Below are positions 33,424 through 46,094 of a stretch of 64,000 nt of DNA, in pieces. Position 1 is the stretch's first letter; each line of letters opens with the position of its first letter. The notes under the pieces were generated by a model, which was given only the letters and a program-made list of their open reading frames with translations, did not search any database and was not told the origin of the DNA. This DNA is from Terramyces sp. JEL0728 (Eukaryota; Chytridiomycota; Chytridiomycetes; Rhizophydiales; Terramycetaceae). The translations under genes and the position numbers were made by a program. The stretch is from NCBI GenBank assembly GCA_027603945.1, contig JADIIU010000028.1, positions 1 through 64,000 on the forward strand, in the 5' to 3' direction.

Positions 33424-35741
33424 ATGAATGGTGATGCCAATGATTTATATAATTTAATGGGACAGGACCCAAAGAAAAGGACATATTTGGAGCAGAAAGC
33501 TCCAGTATATCCTACTCTGAAATCCACCCTCTCTGTCAACGGATACAAATCTCAGGAAATCGTTTCAAGCAGACATGAAGGGAAGCAGTATCAGGAGCAG
33601 TTGAAGAGCAGAATGTCATATCTGTCCATTAATGATCTATCGAAAGGCGATAAAGAAGCAAGCCAGAAGACTTCAAAACGCCAAACATACTATGATTTAA
33701 AACGGCAAGTGAAAAGTATCTACAGCGAAGAGCGGAAGCCTGTCGAACGATCAAAGTCTGGAAACGATCCAAAGAAACTAGTAAAGTATGAACAGGAAAA
33801 GCCGGCTTCACTTCGTCTGCCGCTTTCGCCAAAAGGTATTTTTGAACTCACAAGTCACTTTAATGCAATTCAAGTCTCTGTTAAGTCTATACGAACAACA
33901 GGAAATATTAAATTGGCCAGAAATCTATTTTGCAGGATCTGCTACCATAGAAAAAATCGGAACTTCAAAGCGTAGATCTGGAGCCGATATGCACGATGTA
34001 TATAATTTATCTGGAACTAATTTTGATCAAGATGGAAATGTGTATAATAATGGTATTTTGTGAATAACACCAGGATATGACGATTCAAGAGGCGATCTGT
34101 ACCTTACTAGGCATGATCATGTGGGATATCGATATGAAATATTATCGCTGCTAGGCAAAGGCTCATTTGGACAAGTTGTCAAATGCTATGATCACAAAAC
34201 CAAAACGAATATTGCATTAAAGATTATTCGCAACAAGAAACGCTTTGAAAAACAAGGAGTGGTGGAAGTTAACGTATTGAACAAGCTCGCGCAAGAAGTA
34301 ATTTGCAATTAACAACAGGACCCAAATGATGAATATAATCTGGTTCATGTGCTGGACCATTTCTATTTTAGAGGTCATTTGTGCTTTTCATTTGAATTAT
34401 TGGGAACTAATTTATATGAATGGCTGAAGGCGGGAGGATTTACTGGGGTGCATTTAGGGGCCGTAAGGAGATTTGCAACCCAAATGCTACAGTGTCTCAG
34501 CTTATTGGAATCTTTAAAAATTATCCACTGCGATTTAAAACCAGAGGTACTTGTAATTAACAAAGAATGTGCTTTTGAAAGATAGCAGGATTCTAAAGCC
34601 ATTATCTGCTGATGCTAACTCATATCATCCCAGCACTTCTGCAAGATCAACCTTTTCCTCCAAAATCCCCCCAGATTTTAATCCATACAACCATATTTAC
34701 GATATCAAAGTGATCGATTTCGGGAGCTCGTGCTACGAGGATGAACGATTATACACATATGTCCAGTCTCGATTTTATCGGTCTCCAGAAGTCATTTTAG
34801 GGCTGCCGTACAGCATGTCCATTGATATGTGGTCGTTTGGATGTGTCCTGGCCGAATTATACACAGGGTATCCGATTTTCCCTGGAGAAAACGAGAATGA
34901 ACAGCTGGCTTGCATCATGGAAATTAAAGGACTGCCCCCAGCAACATTGCTTGGAAATGGAACCAGAACCAGAACCTTTTTTGGTATATATATATTAATG
35001 CTAGATTCAAATAATTCACCACGGTCGATTACTAATTCCAAGGGGAAAAAACGCAGGCCGGGCAGTAAAACATTATCTGGCGTCCTTAGATGCACTGATA
35101 TGGCGTTTTTGGACTTTCTTGATAGATGTTTTACTTGGAATCCGGAACAAAGACTGACTCCAAAGACGGCTTTAGAGCATCCGTTTATCACAGGCCAACG
35201 GTTCATTCCCGAATCTTCAGATAATATAATGCGAAAAGCTATTCAAAAGCAAGTTGAAGCGGAAAAGAAGCTTCCTTCTGGACCAAGCACGCCTAAAAAT
35301 ACTCTTGTAAGAAACAAGTACCAGTCAGCAATTTCTTTAAATTCACCGAATAACACAGCTATAGCTCAAGAACCTCAAATCCAAAAACCGTCTCAGCTAA
35401 AACCTCAAATGTCTTACGGATCATTAAAGAGCAGATTGCCTGCAGTCACTACTTTATCAAGATTTGGCTCGCAGATTTCACAAGCTGTTGGATTGTCCAG
35501 GGAGAAACCGCAGTACTCGTCAATGAACAATGTTCGAACGTCTAATATTGCAAATGGAGAAAGCTTGCCACCAATCAATAGGTCGAGAGACGATTCTCAA
35601 TACCAGCGCCTGGAAAGAAGGCAAGGAGAGGTAAAAAGTGCCTCAAAGTCTGGTGTGGAAGAGAGGAAATCTGCGACACTTGCTTCGAGAATCAACAAGG
35701 TAGTTATTGTTTAATGTCAGAAGTTGCCCCAGTGGAGATAG
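33424..35741 (+). CDS. DYRK-family dual-specificity protein kinase
   Basis: 731 aa; introns 33836-33854, 34053-34073, 34298-34318, 34547-34565, 34984-35004 and 35700-35720. Basic N-terminus, then the DYRK homology lead-in (YEQQEILNWPEIYFAG, GYDDSRGDLYLTRHDHVGYR). The kinase domain has LLGKGSFGQVV, catalytic Lys in ALKIIRN, IIHCDLKPENVLL (HCD, as in DYRKs; split by intron 4), VIDFGSSC (DFG), and the YTY autophosphoryl loop before VQSRFYRSPEVILG. WSFGCVLAELYTGYPIFPGE and KGKKRRPGSK follow, then a Ser/Gln-rich tail. DYRK2/Pom1-like class by N-terminal box. Intron 34984-35004 is 21 nt, stop-free and in frame, so retention would insert 7 residues. Confidence 0.95.
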
Positions 35742-35798
35742 ATACTAAATAATCAACCAATATATATAAATTTTTGAATTTTTCAACTTGAATTTTAC

Positions 35799-36486
35799 AT
35801 GTTCCTTTGCAGAATCCAATCAGTTTCAAACAGATTCGTTAACCAAAGTTTTGCACGGCAATTAAGAGTGCGCTTTCACCATGTAGCCCGTGTTCAAAAA
35901 CCTGCTCCAGAATGGGCAGCTCCGGCTGTTGTAAATGAACAATTCCAAGACATTTCATCTACCGACTTCCTAGGCAAATGGCTGGTCCTATTCTTTTACC
36001 CACTCGACTTTACATTCGTATGCCCAACTGAAATCATTGGTTACAGCGAAAGAGTTGGCGAGTTTGAAGAATTGAATGCCAATGTGGTTGGAGTGTCTGT
36101 TGATTCGAAATTCTCGCATCTAGCATGGATCAACCAACCGAGAAAGGATGGAGGGCTTGGAGAAATGAAGATTCCATTAGGTAACAATTTCCTGAAACTT
36201 AGTATCTGATTTGAACAAGACAATTTCAGATTCATACGGAGTATTGCTTGAAGATGGTACCGCAGCACGAGGAACCTTCATCGTTGATCCAAAGGGGATT
36301 GTTCGTCAAATCACAATTAACGATCTCTCTGTCGGTAGAAATATTGACGAAACTCTCCGCCTAATTGAAGGTTATCAATTTGCCGATGAACATGGCGAAG
36401 TGTGTCCATTGGGCTGGAAGAAGGGATCAAAAACTATGAAGCCAGATCCACAAGGCAGCAAGGAATATTTCAATAAAGTCAATTAA
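35799..36486 (+). CDS. Typical 2-Cys peroxiredoxin, probably mitochondrial
   Basis: 221 aa; intron 36181-36202 (22 nt). The first ~30 residues are Arg/Ser/Phe-rich without acids ([20 protein letters not shown]), like a mitochondrial presequence. Catalytic core: [12 protein letters not shown] (peroxidatic Cys), [30 protein letters not shown], and resolving Cys in [15 protein letters not shown]-motif-like region (KEYFNKVN) ends the protein. Reduces H2O2 and alkyl hydroperoxides with thioredoxin. PRDX3/AhpC-Prx1 group. Confidence 0.95.
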
Positions 36487-36505
36487 TTTTTGCACTTTTG
36501 AAATC

Positions 36506-37111
36506 ATGAAAATTCGAGTGAACCAAAATCAAAAAGGAAATCCAGTTTTGCAGCACTTTAAAGCGATATGGGAGTATGCGGATATCAAAGCAGATTACCA
36601 AGTGGGCAGATATAACGGGGTTTTGTTTCTTTCGCTGAGATACCATAAACTGCATCCCGAGTATATTTTTACTAGAATCAAGGATATTTCCGGAAACCTG
36701 AATATCTTGCTTTTGCTAGTTGATGCGGTTCTAGTTTATCTGATTTAGGATTCCTGGGTTCATATAAGAGAAATCAACAGGGTTGCTTGGGCGAGCAATT
36801 TCGCTCTGATCTTGGCTTGGTCGAGTGAAGACGCTGCAAAGTACATTGAACTGTTCAACATGTATGAAAACAAGCCGGCGGATGTAATCAAAGAGAGAAT
36901 TGAAAAGGATCACTTTTCGAGAATGTCCAATTTCTTGACTGATATCAGGACAATCAACAAAACTGACGTTATTACTCTAACAAGCAATTTCAATTCGCTA
37001 CATGATATCATTCACGCCTCTGGAGACCAATTGAAGCTACTCCCTGGGCTGGGAGACACGAAAGCGTCTAGCCTGAAGGAAATATTTCAAACACCATTCA
37101 TGTCAGAGTGA
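36506..37111 (+). CDS. ERCC1: ERCC1/Rad10 DNA repair endonuclease subunit
   Basis: 194 aa, short for the family; intron 36728-36748 (21 nt). Starts IRVNQNQKGNPVLQHFKAIW (the ERCC1 central domain start, NPRQKGNPVL), then YVGRYN-like VGRYNGVLFLSLRYHKLHPE and LLLVDADSW, which needs splicing. A C-terminal tandem helix-hairpin-helix follows (LLPGLGDTKASSLKEIF). With XPF/Rad1 it forms the structure-specific nuclease of nucleotide excision and interstrand-crosslink repair. The disordered N-terminal extension is missing. Confidence 0.9.
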
Positions 37112-37216
37112 TATTTTATCATCCCAATACATTGTAATAATAAAATCTATACTCACGTAATGGTATTGTTCCGTCACCTCAAAAATACGCGTAGATTGTT
37201 TTTATTGAAGTGAATT

Positions 37217-39301
37217 ATGCAGGATGACTCTTTAAAGTTATCACCTTTAAATGGCCGAGGGCACAGAAAGGTAGTAAGTATGGCCCCTTCGGCAAGGGAA
37301 TTAAACTCTAAAAGAACCAGCATGGTGGGCAGAATGTCAATTTCAGCTGAAAGTCCCACGGCTGGCCACCAGCGGTCGCCTAGTGCATTGGGTACTCAAG
37401 TTAGCATCAGCCCACTCAAAGTTAGAGTCAGTATTTCACGTAAAAAGTCAGTTCGCAGCAGCAGAATTCGAACAATTTTTAAACAAGAAAGAATTTGCCA
37501 TCATAAGAATTGGGTAGTGGCGATTGTAATTTCAACAATTTGCATGTGCTTGGTATCCTGGTTTGGAGTTGTTACTGCAGACTTCAAAGGGTTGCTATTC
37601 CCCTGGGACCATGACGGAAATCAATGCGGAGTTACGCCTACTTATGCAGATATGATTAATTTGTATCACTTTGATCTAAATAGTTACTCTACTTATACCA
37701 AATGCATTACAACCTGTCCTACTGACACTACGGTAATCTGTAAATACAACATTCAACCATCTTCAAACTCAACCATACTAAATCAACAGATTTCGCAAGG
37801 CAAATGTGCTAACGCAGTTGCTTCAATGTCAGTAATGTATCAATGCGTCCCACAAATAACTGTCGCAAATTTGAATCCGCTGGATGCCATGAAAGTTATC
37901 AATACGATAAATTCTTCCAACAAAACTTCACAGATAGTAAATGAGATTTTCAACGGAACAACAGTTATAGTCGGGTAGCTTAATTTATAATCGTTAGTGT
38001 CACGTTTATATCAGTGATCATGGCAACTATTTGGTTCTTGCTTCTGATTAGGATTGGCCACAGGCTTATACTGGCCTCTGCGGCTATTATTATGGCCAGT
38101 TTATTAAGCGTGACGGGATATTTATTGTACGCATATTTGAGTTATAAATGGAACGGAGTTGCAACAAATGTTGGAATTGCAGTCATTGATGCTAATTTAT
38201 ACAATGAAAACAACCTATTGTATGCAACTATTGGGTTAGCAGTACTAATTCTTTTGGTTGTGTATTTTTTGTTTTCGTTTCGGAAATCGATTCAAATTGC
38301 AAGGAAGATTGTAATTGAAAGTGGTAAAGCCCTAAGCAATATTCGATTCGTGGTTCTTTTTTCATTTGTCGAATCGCTCATAGTCCTTGCTTTCACTGCC
38401 ACAGTTGGGGCTATAGTTACTTCGCTGTATGTTGCAAAACCATCTGCCAATATGCCGGCATTCTTTATTGCCTCATTGTAATGCTTTGTTAATTTAGCGA
38501 CACATTTAAAATATTTTTTATGGTGCTGCTGTTGCTGTGGTACTTGTGGATTACCGGCGTGTTGTATAAAGTAGGAATATCGACAATTTGTTCAGCAGTG
38601 GGTAACTTCTACTGGCAGCGTCAAGTAGGTTATTAGCTAACAAAAGGATACACGTAAAAAGATTTTCCTACATAACATGCTTTTGCATTCGCTTTCTTTT
38701 CATCTTGGGTCAATTGCCAAGGGTGTCGTTGCTATTCCAATCAATGAAGTGGTGAAACTAATTGAATTTGTGATTAGACCCAGTTTTGGCAAAGCAGAAT
38801 TGGCAGAAGCTGCTGAAAAAGAAACAAAAATCGACAACCTTTACAAGCAAATTGGGAGACTAATGAAAGGAATCAACTCGGGTGCATTCATTGAAATTGC
38901 TTTGCACGGAGGAAGCTTTGTTGAAGCTGGCTGTATAGCGGATGCCCTTTTGCATGGAAACACGAAAAGGTGCAAAAAATTAATATAGCGTATCTGCAAT
39001 TGGAACAATCAGTAGGTATGTGCTCTGGTTAGGTGTGTTTGCAGTTTTGAGTGCAGATTTTGTCCTCGCTGCAGTGCTGATGAACGAAACCGGAATCACT
39101 TTGATTAGCAATCAGATTGTTCCAATGGTAATTATTCTTGGGTTTTCATTAATTACAACCTATGTGATATTAGGCAATTTTGGAATTGCCGTCTCAACCA
39201 TTTTATACTGCTATTGTGAAGACTTGGAGTTGAATGATGGAAGTCCTGAATCGCCATATCAAATGTCTGATTCCCTGCAACAACTTTTGAAATTAGTTTA
39301 A
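37217..39301 (+). CDS. PNS1: Choline-transporter-like protein (CTL/SLC44, Pns1 family)
   Basis: 666 aa multi-pass membrane protein; introns 37975-37997 (23 nt), 38478-38497, 38625-38646 and 38970-38988. A Ser/Arg-rich cytosolic N-terminus (~95 aa) precedes the first helix (NWVVAIVISTICMCLVSWFG). A large extracellular loop with CG, YADMINLYHFD, CITTCP and several NxS/T sites follows, typical of SLC44. About nine further helices come after it (FLLLIRIGHRLILASAAIIM, AVLILLVVYFLFSF, FFMVLLLLWYLWITGVLY). The conserved HLGSIAKGVV segment lies past the third intron. Substrate (choline, ethanolamine or other) cannot be told from sequence. Confidence 0.85.
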
Positions 39302-39344
39302 TATATGTTACAAAAAGTATTTAGTTATACTAAATGAAACAGCT

Positions 39345-42300
39345 TTATTCAACCCATACTCTCGCATTGCGGAAGAGCCTCATCCATCCAGAATCTTCAC
39401 CAAGACCATCGTGAACAGACCCCCAAGTATTTGAGACACCCCGGACAACTCTTTCAGGGTGGGGCATCAAAATTAGGACCCGTCCGTCTGCAGAGGTTAA
39501 ACCAGAAATCGACAATTCACTACCATTTGGATTAAATGGATAGTGTTCAGCGGTGGCATGAGAACCATCGTTTTGGATATAGCGCAGTCCCACAAGACCG
39601 TTTTGGATCACATTGGTTCTATCTTCTGCGTTTCTAAATTCTGCTCTCCCTTCGCCATGAGCAACTGCAACTGGCAACTTTGATCCATTCATCCCATCAA
39701 ACCAGAAGCTGGTGCTCTTTTGATCTACTTGCAACAATGCTACACGGGCTTCAAACTGTTCAGAGGCATTTCGTTTAAAGTTTGGCCACGAAGATGCTCC
39801 AGGGATCATTCCTGCATGGGCTAGCTGTGAAAGCATTTGACATCCGTTGCAAACACCAATTGTGAATGTATTCTTTCTGTTGAAGAAATTAGAGAATTCT
39901 TTGGAGGCAGAGTCGCTTAGTAAAATAGATTTAGCCCACCCTGTACCGGCACCAAGCACATCACCATATGAAAAACCACCAGGACATCCCAGACCAACAA
40001 AAGAATCAAGAGATACTTTTCCAGCCAAAATATCAGACATGTGAACATCAACAGCAGTAAATCCAGCCCTATGGAAGGAAGAAGCCAATTCCATGAACGA
40101 GTTTACGCCTTGTTCACGAAGAATCGCAACTTTTGGTTTCACTTCAGAAAGCCCTTTCAAAAGCACAATATCTTGTGCTGGATCAAAGGTCAAGTCAGCT
40201 TTCAATCCTGGATCTGCTATGTTAAGCAGTGAGTTGTATTCCGCTAACGCACACTCTGGGTTATCTCTTCTCGCTTGCATTTGATACGACGTTTCAGCCC
40301 AAATTCTCTGTAAATCAACTCTTTCGGCTTGGAACAAAGCCAAATTATGAGCACTGATTGTGATGGTTTGCTTGCATGTTACTTTTCCTAAAACATGGAC
40401 AGCTGTTTCCAGATTGTTTAATTTTGCATAATCCTTAAAGCGCTGCACGTCATTCTGTTTAATTTGAATAACAGCACCCAATTCTTCATTAAATAGACCT
40501 GAAATGACTTCACTGTGGTCCGCATTAGCCAAGTAAGAGGACAAGTCCAAATCACATCCAGCGTGCCCGGCAAAACACATTTCCAAGATAGTAGTCAATA
40601 AACCACCGTCAGATCGATCATGATATGCCCAAATCAAATTGTCCCCGGTAAGTTTTCTTCCAAATTGAAGCACTTTCCAAAAGTTCTTTAGCAATTCCGC
40701 ATCTTCAACATCAGGATTGAATTTGCCGAGCTTGTTATAAACTTGAGCCAAACAACTGCCGCCAAGACGCTTCTTTCCTTTTGCCAAATCAATAAACACC
40801 AAAACGCTCTCGCCAATTTTTTCTACCGGCTGTAAAGTTGGTGTGATAGTTAGTCGTGCATCATCAACCGGGCCATAAGCAGTGATAATGACGCTCATTG
40901 GGGCAGTAACCGATGTATCATTCCATTTAGTCTTCATTGACATTGAATCCTTGCCGACCGGAATAGTCAATCCTAATGTGGGGCACAATTCTAGACCAAT
41001 TGCTTTAACGGCTTCGTATATACCAGCTCCTTCACCCTCATGTGCTGCAGCAGACATCCAGTTTGCAGATAAGCGGACAGATTTCAAATCGGCGATACTT
41101 GCGGCGACCAAATTGGTGAGGGATTCAGCTACAGACATACGGGCAGACGCTGCATGGGATAGCAACGCCAACGGAGATCGTTCACCCATTGCCATAGCCT
41201 GGCCAGAGTATTCAGAAGCTTCAGGCGAAGAAAGAATGACAGACACATCAGCAACAGGAGTTTGCCAAGGTCCAACAAGTTGGTCACGGGCGACCAAGCC
41301 AGTTACGCTGCGGTCCCCGATGGTAATCAAGAATGATTTAGAAGCTACAGTTGGGAGTGAAAGAACACGGCGAGTTGCTTCCAACACTGAAACGGAGTGG
41401 TCCAATTTAAATTCAAATCTGTAAGGGTTGGTAGTTTGCGCAATTCTATGCATCTTTGGCGCCTTTCCGAAAAGAGTAGACATTGGAAGATCGATTGGAG
41501 TAGAACCCAAAAGACTATCCTTTAAAATCAAACGCTCCTCCTTTGTTGCCACACCAACAATTCCATAAGGACATCTTTCTCTTTCAGCAAATGATTTAAA
41601 CAATTCCAAATCCTTGTCATCAACAGCCAAAACATATCTCTCTTGGGATTCGTTGCACCATATTTCCATAGGCGACATTGATGGATCAGAACACGGAACT
41701 TTACGCAATTCAAAGATTGCCCCTAGCCCAGCATCGTGCACCAGTTCTGGTAAAGCATTTGATAAGCCGCCTGCACCAACATCATGGATAGCAACAATAG
41801 GGCTGGCTTCCCCCAAATTGGTACATTGATCAATAACCATTTGAGCTCTGCGCTCCATTTCAGGGTTTTCACGTTGAACAGAAGCAAAATCCAACTCTGC
41901 AGACTGCTGGCCATGCGACATTGAAGAGGCAGCCCCTCCACCAAGACCAATCAGCATTGCAGGTCCACCCAAAACAATGATATGAGCTCCTGGTGAAATT
42001 TTACGCTTCAAGATATGCATTGGTCGTACTGTACCCATGCCGCCAGCAATCATAATTGGTTTGTGGTATCCTCTCCACTCAGAAGTAGTTTCTGTAATTG
42101 GAATTTGTTCAAGATAGGTTCTAAAGTATCCATTAATTCCAGGTCTTCCAAATTCATTGTTGAAAGCACAGCCTCCTAAAGGAGCTTGAATCATGATATC
42201 AAATGCTGAAGAAATGTGTTCTGGTTTTCCAGGATGTATTTTTTCCCATGGCTGTATGAATCCAGGAATTAATAAATTAGAAACAGTGAATCCAGTGAGA

Positions 42301-43310
42301 CCAGCCTTTGTTTTGGAGCCTTGTCCTACAGCAGCTTCATCACGAATTTCACCGCCTGAACCAGTGGCAGCTCCAGGGAAAGGTGACACCGCAGTAGGAT
42401 GGTTGTGGGTTTCAACTTTAATCAAAGTGTGAATTGCTTCCTTTGAGAATCCATATTCTTTAGTCTTGTGGTCGAAAGCTAGGCGCAATGAATAAGGCCC
42501 ATTTAGCACGGCAGCGTTATCAGAATATGCCGATAAAATATTTTCCGGGTGCAATTTGAATGTGTTTCTAATCATTGAAAACAGTGATGTATCGTACTGC
42601 TTTCCATCAATGGTCCATGAAGCGCCAAATATTTTGTGCCGACAGTGTTCCGAGTTAACTTGGGCAAACATCATAAGCTCTACATCGGTAGGATTTCTAG
42701 ATACTGCGGAATTCAAAAAGGCGTCCACCAAGTAATCGATTTCATCTTCCGCCAACGCCAATCCCCATTCTTGATTTGCTTTGACCAAAACTTGACGTGG
42801 GGTAGGGCCATCCTTTCCAACCGCACCCATTAAATCAACTTGTTTTAGCGGCTTTGGATTTCCATATATAAAGAATTCCGACTCTGCAGGAATGGCTTTG
42901 AAAACCACATGGGTCATGCGGTCGTGTAGATGAGCAGCAATTGATTTGTAAGCAGAATCTGAAGCATCTTGCACTTGAACAAAGTACACTATTCCTCTTT
43001 CAATACGTTTCACTTGCTTGAAGCCGCAAATATTGGCAATATCGGTTGCCTTGGAAGACCATGGGGAAATAGTTCCAGGACGGGGCAAAGAAACGCATAT
43101 CTGCCATCCAGGGATTTGCTTTTTTGTCAAAAGAGCATCCAGCAATTCATTCTTGGCTTGTTCACCCAACAAAGCATCGAGATTCACTGAACTATCTGCT
43201 TGGACAAGGTGGATGTGGTACGCTTGGATAGCTGCAACTCCAGGCAATTGAGCCAAGAGATTGTTTGCTCTGAATTCAGATAAGGCGCTTGATCCTGTCA
43301 ATACAAACAT
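39345..43310 (-). CDS. ADE6: Phosphoribosylformylglycinamidine synthase
   Basis: 1321 aa, the usual eukaryotic length, uninterrupted coding exon. Catalyses FGAR + Gln + ATP to FGAM (step 4 of de novo purine synthesis). Domain order: N-terminal PurS-like region, linker, two PurM-like halves ([60 protein letters not shown]) and a class I glutaminase ([32 protein letters not shown] nucleophile Cys, and PHPERVV with catalytic His). A 20-nt intron-like sequence ending in AG sits directly before the ATG (43311-43330), suggesting a 5' UTR intron. Confidence 0.97.
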   Translation of the reverse strand: MFVLTGSSALSEFRANNLLAQLPGVAAIQAYHIHLVQADSSVNLDALLGEQAKNELLDALLTKKQIPGWQICVSLPRPGTISPWSSKATDIANICGFKQVKRIERGIVYFVQVQDASDSAYKSIAAHLHDRMTHVVFKAIPAESEFFIYGNPKPLKQVDLMGAVGKDGPTPRQVLVKANQEWGLALAEDEIDYLVDAFLNSAVSRNPTDVELMMFAQVNSEHCRHKIFGASWTIDGKQYDTSLFSMIRNTFKLHPENILSAYSDNAAVLNGPYSLRLAFDHKTKEYGFSKEAIHTLIKVETHNHPTAVSPFPGAATGSGGEIRDEAAVGQGSKTKAGLTGFTVSNLLIPGFIQPWEKIHPGKPEHISSAFDIMIQAPLGGCAFNNEFGRPGINGYFRTYLEQIPITETTSEWRGYHKPIMIAGGMGTVRPMHILKRKISPGAHIIVLGGPAMLIGLGGGAASSMSHGQQSAELDFASVQRENPEMERRAQMVIDQCTNLGEASPIVAIHDVGAGGLSNALPELVHDAGLGAIFELRKVPCSDPSMSPMEIWCNESQERYVLAVDDKDLELFKSFAERERCPYGIVGVATKEERLILKDSLLGSTPIDLPMSTLFGKAPKMHRIAQTTNPYRFEFKLDHSVSVLEATRRVLSLPTVASKSFLITIGDRSVTGLVARDQLVGPWQTPVADVSVILSSPEASEYSGQAMAMGERSPLALLSHAASARMSVAESLTNLVAASIADLKSVRLSANWMSAAAHEGEGAGIYEAVKAIGLELCPTLGLTIPVGKDSMSMKTKWNDTSVTAPMSVIITAYGPVDDARLTITPTLQPVEKIGESVLVFIDLAKGKKRLGGSCLAQVYNKLGKFNPDVEDAELLKNFWKVLQFGRKLTGDNLIWAYHDRSDGGLLTTILEMCFAGHAGCDLDLSSYLANADHSEVISGLFNEELGAVIQIKQNDVQRFKDYAKLNNLETAVHVLGKVTCKQTITISAHNLALFQAERVDLQRIWAETSYQMQARRDNPECALAEYNSLLNIADPGLKADLTFDPAQDIVLLKGLSEVKPKVAILREQGVNSFMELASSFHRAGFTAVDVHMSDILAGKVSLDSFVGLGCPGGFSYGDVLGAGTGWAKSILLSDSASKEFSNFFNRKNTFTIGVCNGCQMLSQLAHAGMIPGASSWPNFKRNASEQFEARVALLQVDQKSTSFWFDGMNGSKLPVAVAHGEGRAEFRNAEDRTNVIQNGLVGLRYIQNDGSHATAEHYPFNPNGSELSISGLTSADGRVLILMPHPERVVRGVSNTWGSVHDGLGEDSGWMRLFRNARVWVE

Positions 43311-43330
43311 CTAGCATTAATCAGAGTTAC
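43311..43330 (-). other. Putative 5' UTR intron of ADE6, adjoining the start codon
   Basis: Reading the minus strand, GTAACTCTGATTAATGCTAG (20 nt, branch TTAAT) ends directly at the ATG. It has all features of the coding introns. It must lie in the 5' UTR, unless a short unrecognised coding exon precedes it. Confidence 0.55.
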
Positions 43331-43740
43331 TTTTTTTCAGTGATTAGAAAAAAAAATTGAAAATTTCCAAATAGAGTTTGCAAAGAAAATTGTCTTTTTT
43401 GGAGTCTGATTTCAGAAGGACAGAGATGTTCTTTGAATTGAGGTAGATAGTATTGAGATATTTCCAAGCAAGTATTTTGGATTGACGCTGCAAACAGGCA
43501 GAATTAAAGTAGACTGCAATAATTATTTGGCATGGTGCGTCCGCTTAGCTTATTGGCCGTATTTGAGGATAATTTATTTCCCAATGCAGTGGAAAAAAGA
43601 GAGAAAGGTAAGCATCATAGTCTATACCAGCATTGTAACTGAGCCGATCTCAAATTCATGCATTCATTGTTTAATAATTACACGATAAGCTTGTGATAAG
43701 AGACGGGGACGTGTCTGAAATTTTTACCTCAATCCAAAAA
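43331..43740. other. Intergenic region with a possible small ORF at 43532
   Basis: Shared upstream region of the divergent ADE6 and glycogenin genes. An ATG at 43532 opens MVRPLSLLAVFEDNLFPNAV and ends at TGA ~43642 unless spliced. An intron-like GT-AG segment lies at 43608-43630, but its removal leads to a stop at once. No family recognised; may be spacer. Confidence 0.2.
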
Positions 43741-45159
43741 ATGTCAGCGTTTGCAACTCTATTGACTTCAGATTTGTATCTACCTGGAGCTCTAGTCTGG
43801 CTTAAATCAGTCAAGCAATTTACAAAATATCCGGTAATTATTATTGCAACGAAAAACTTGTCCACAATTACAAAGTCGATTATCCAAAATCAGTTTGATA
43901 AGGCATTTTTCGTTGATACAATCAAATCCAACGATTTTGACAATTTGCAATTATTAGGACGACCAGATCTGTTTGATACGTTTACCAAGATCCACGTATT
44001 CGATTCCACTTTGCCCTTTGAAAAAATCTGCTTTATGGATTCAGATACTCTTGTTTTAAAAAATATTGACGATGTGTTTGATTATATCCAAGGGGATGTT
44101 GTTTTTGCAGCAGCACCGGATATCGGTTGGCCCGATTGCTTCAACTCTGGAGTGTTTGTATTGAAGCCTGATCCCAAAGTGTATAGTGATTTGGTGGAAT
44201 TCGCAAACACAAAGTCGAGTTTCGATGGTAGCTATATTTAATATAGGCGGAGACCAAGGATTATTAAATACTTATTTTTCCTGTTGGCCAACTGGATCTG
44301 ATGGTAGAACCGCAAGACTACCTTTTGGATATAACGTTACTCCTACTACAATATACTCGTATTTGCCAGCGTTCAACTATTACAAGGATCAGATCAGAGT
44401 TGTCCATTTCATTGGTCAAAACAAGCCATGGAAATTAAGCAGAAACTATGATGGTAGTTTGATGTATACGTAATCTTAACTAATATTAGCGGCGACGCAT
44501 CAGAACACACTGTGAGCCTCATAAAACACTGGTGGAGCATTTTTGATAGAAATGACATCCACTTGGTTCTAAAGGAGTTGGTTTTGGACCGAGACTGGTC
44601 AAGAGTAACACTGTTTTTATTCTAGTATGTAAAGCCTGATATTCGAAATTCCTCCAATCCTTCGTCAGCTTCTAATTATGTCCAGCAGGCAACTCAAAAT
44701 TTCAACGATTATAAAGTCGACTGGAATCAAAATGAATTGGGACGGTTCAAGCAAAAAATGGCAACAAAGCTAGCTACTAGCACTGCTGCAGCAGCGCCGA
44801 AACAGATCAAGAAAGAAAAATCGGCAAACAGCCTTTCTTTTTACTCTACCAGACCTGCTTCGCCAACCAGATCCCAAAAATCATCTTCGCCAACAAGCAT
44901 AACAGATCAAGACCCCGTAATAAAGGACATCAATGGAATGTACGAACCTGGATCTGTATTAACTAGAGTAGAGTCCGCTTCTGAAGTTTCAGCATTTCCT
45001 GATTATAAAGTAGATTGGAATCCGCAAGAATTATTAGGAAAGCCAACTGCAATCCCAATAGTCCATGATGTTAAAGTCAATCCTTTGAAGGGAACTATGA
45101 TTAAAACCGACAGTTTTACTATTTCTCCAGATGGTGTTATTCACTATAACGATCAATAA
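43741..45159 (+). CDS. Glycogenin (glycogen-priming glucosyltransferase, GT8)
   Basis: 452 aa; ATG 43741, introns 44228-44246 (19 nt), 44470-44489 (20 nt) and 44605-44625 (21 nt). GT8 fold: AFATLLTSDLYLPGALVWLK, KICFMDSDTLVLKNIDDVFD (DxD metal site), PDCFNSGVFVLKP, FDGGDQGLLNTYFSCW (restored by intron 1 removal), FGYNVTP and VVHFIGQNKPW. The C-terminal ~150 residues are Ser/Ala/Lys-rich with two copies of a DYKVDWN-x-x-EL motif, which may act as glycogen-synthase docking (inference). Self-glucosylates and starts glycogen particles in the cytosol. Confidence 0.9.
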
Positions 45160-45213
45160 ATTTACTAACGTTTGAAGCAAATGTTTCCTAGATGTAATAA
45201 AAAGGTTATTTAT

Positions 45214-46076
45214 TCATATGATATAATCGATTACAAGTAGAATGAGACTGCATGTAATAAAGAAATAAAACACCCAGTACCTGCTCCCGCCAAATATCTC
45301 TTTTGTTCTTTTCAGCACCGCAACACCACTGCTGATGTTATTCTCTATAATCTCTGCATCTACTTGGATAGTTTTACTCGTCTCTAATTGAGTATTTAAA
45401 TGTAAATTCAATTCTTGTTGCATTTGAACAATTTCTTGTATTTTCTGATTCGCTTGTCTATATCAATGCTTTTTTACTCTATTTGGTTCAGAGACTGCTG
45501 GTATTCTTGAATCAGTTGCTGGTTTTCTTGCTCTAGTAATTGCTGCATTTCTCCATCCATCTCTTCGTCAGATTCATAGTCGACATATTTAAGAGAATCG
45601 TTTATAGATGCGTTGGTATTCATAATGTTTGGCCCGCTTGTTGGTTTGGCTGAACCTTTGCTTTTGATTTCCATGCTTTTCAATAATTCACTAATTTCGT
45701 TCAATTGATAAAACAGAGATTCCTTAATTTCACCATTGATCAAACAGTCACAATTTGCATCTAATTAAAACGAAAAAGTACTCTTGATTTCCAAATGTAT
45801 TTCCTTGATTCTATTTTGCAGTTGAAGATAAAAAGCATTCTTTTGATTCAAGCTCATTTCGAACACTAGTCGGGAAGAAGGAAGATCCAAATCAGTATTT
45901 TCGATTGTAAATGAAATGTTGAGAAATGCTTTCCAGATGCTATTAATATAAGCTTTAAATTTGTGTAGTTTGGTATTAATTTCTTTCAGTTTGGCTATCC
46001 TAGATTTCTTTGGCTTTGACAATATCGGCGGATTGAATCGCTTGATTTCCACCAGGAATTCGTTTGTGCGATCCAT
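45214..46076 (-). CDS. UFE1: ER t-SNARE Ufe1 / syntaxin-18
   Basis: 273 aa tail-anchored protein; ATG 46074-46076, introns 45761-45781 (21 nt) and 45458-45477 (20 nt). The N-terminal helical region is followed by an acidic linker (YVDYESDEEMDGEM). The SNARE region is LLEQENQQLIQEYQQSLNQI, then EQANQKIQEIVQMQQELN, and DAEIIENNISSGVAVLKRT. The C-terminal anchor is YWVFYFFITCSLILLVIDYI. The ENQxL opening is characteristic of syntaxin-18. Acts in COPI vesicle fusion at the ER. An in-frame ATG at 46151 would overlap the divergent gene, so 46076 is preferred; that leaves 18 bp between opposing start codons. Confidence 0.85.
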
Positions 46077-46094
46077 ATTTTCAAAACAAAAATT

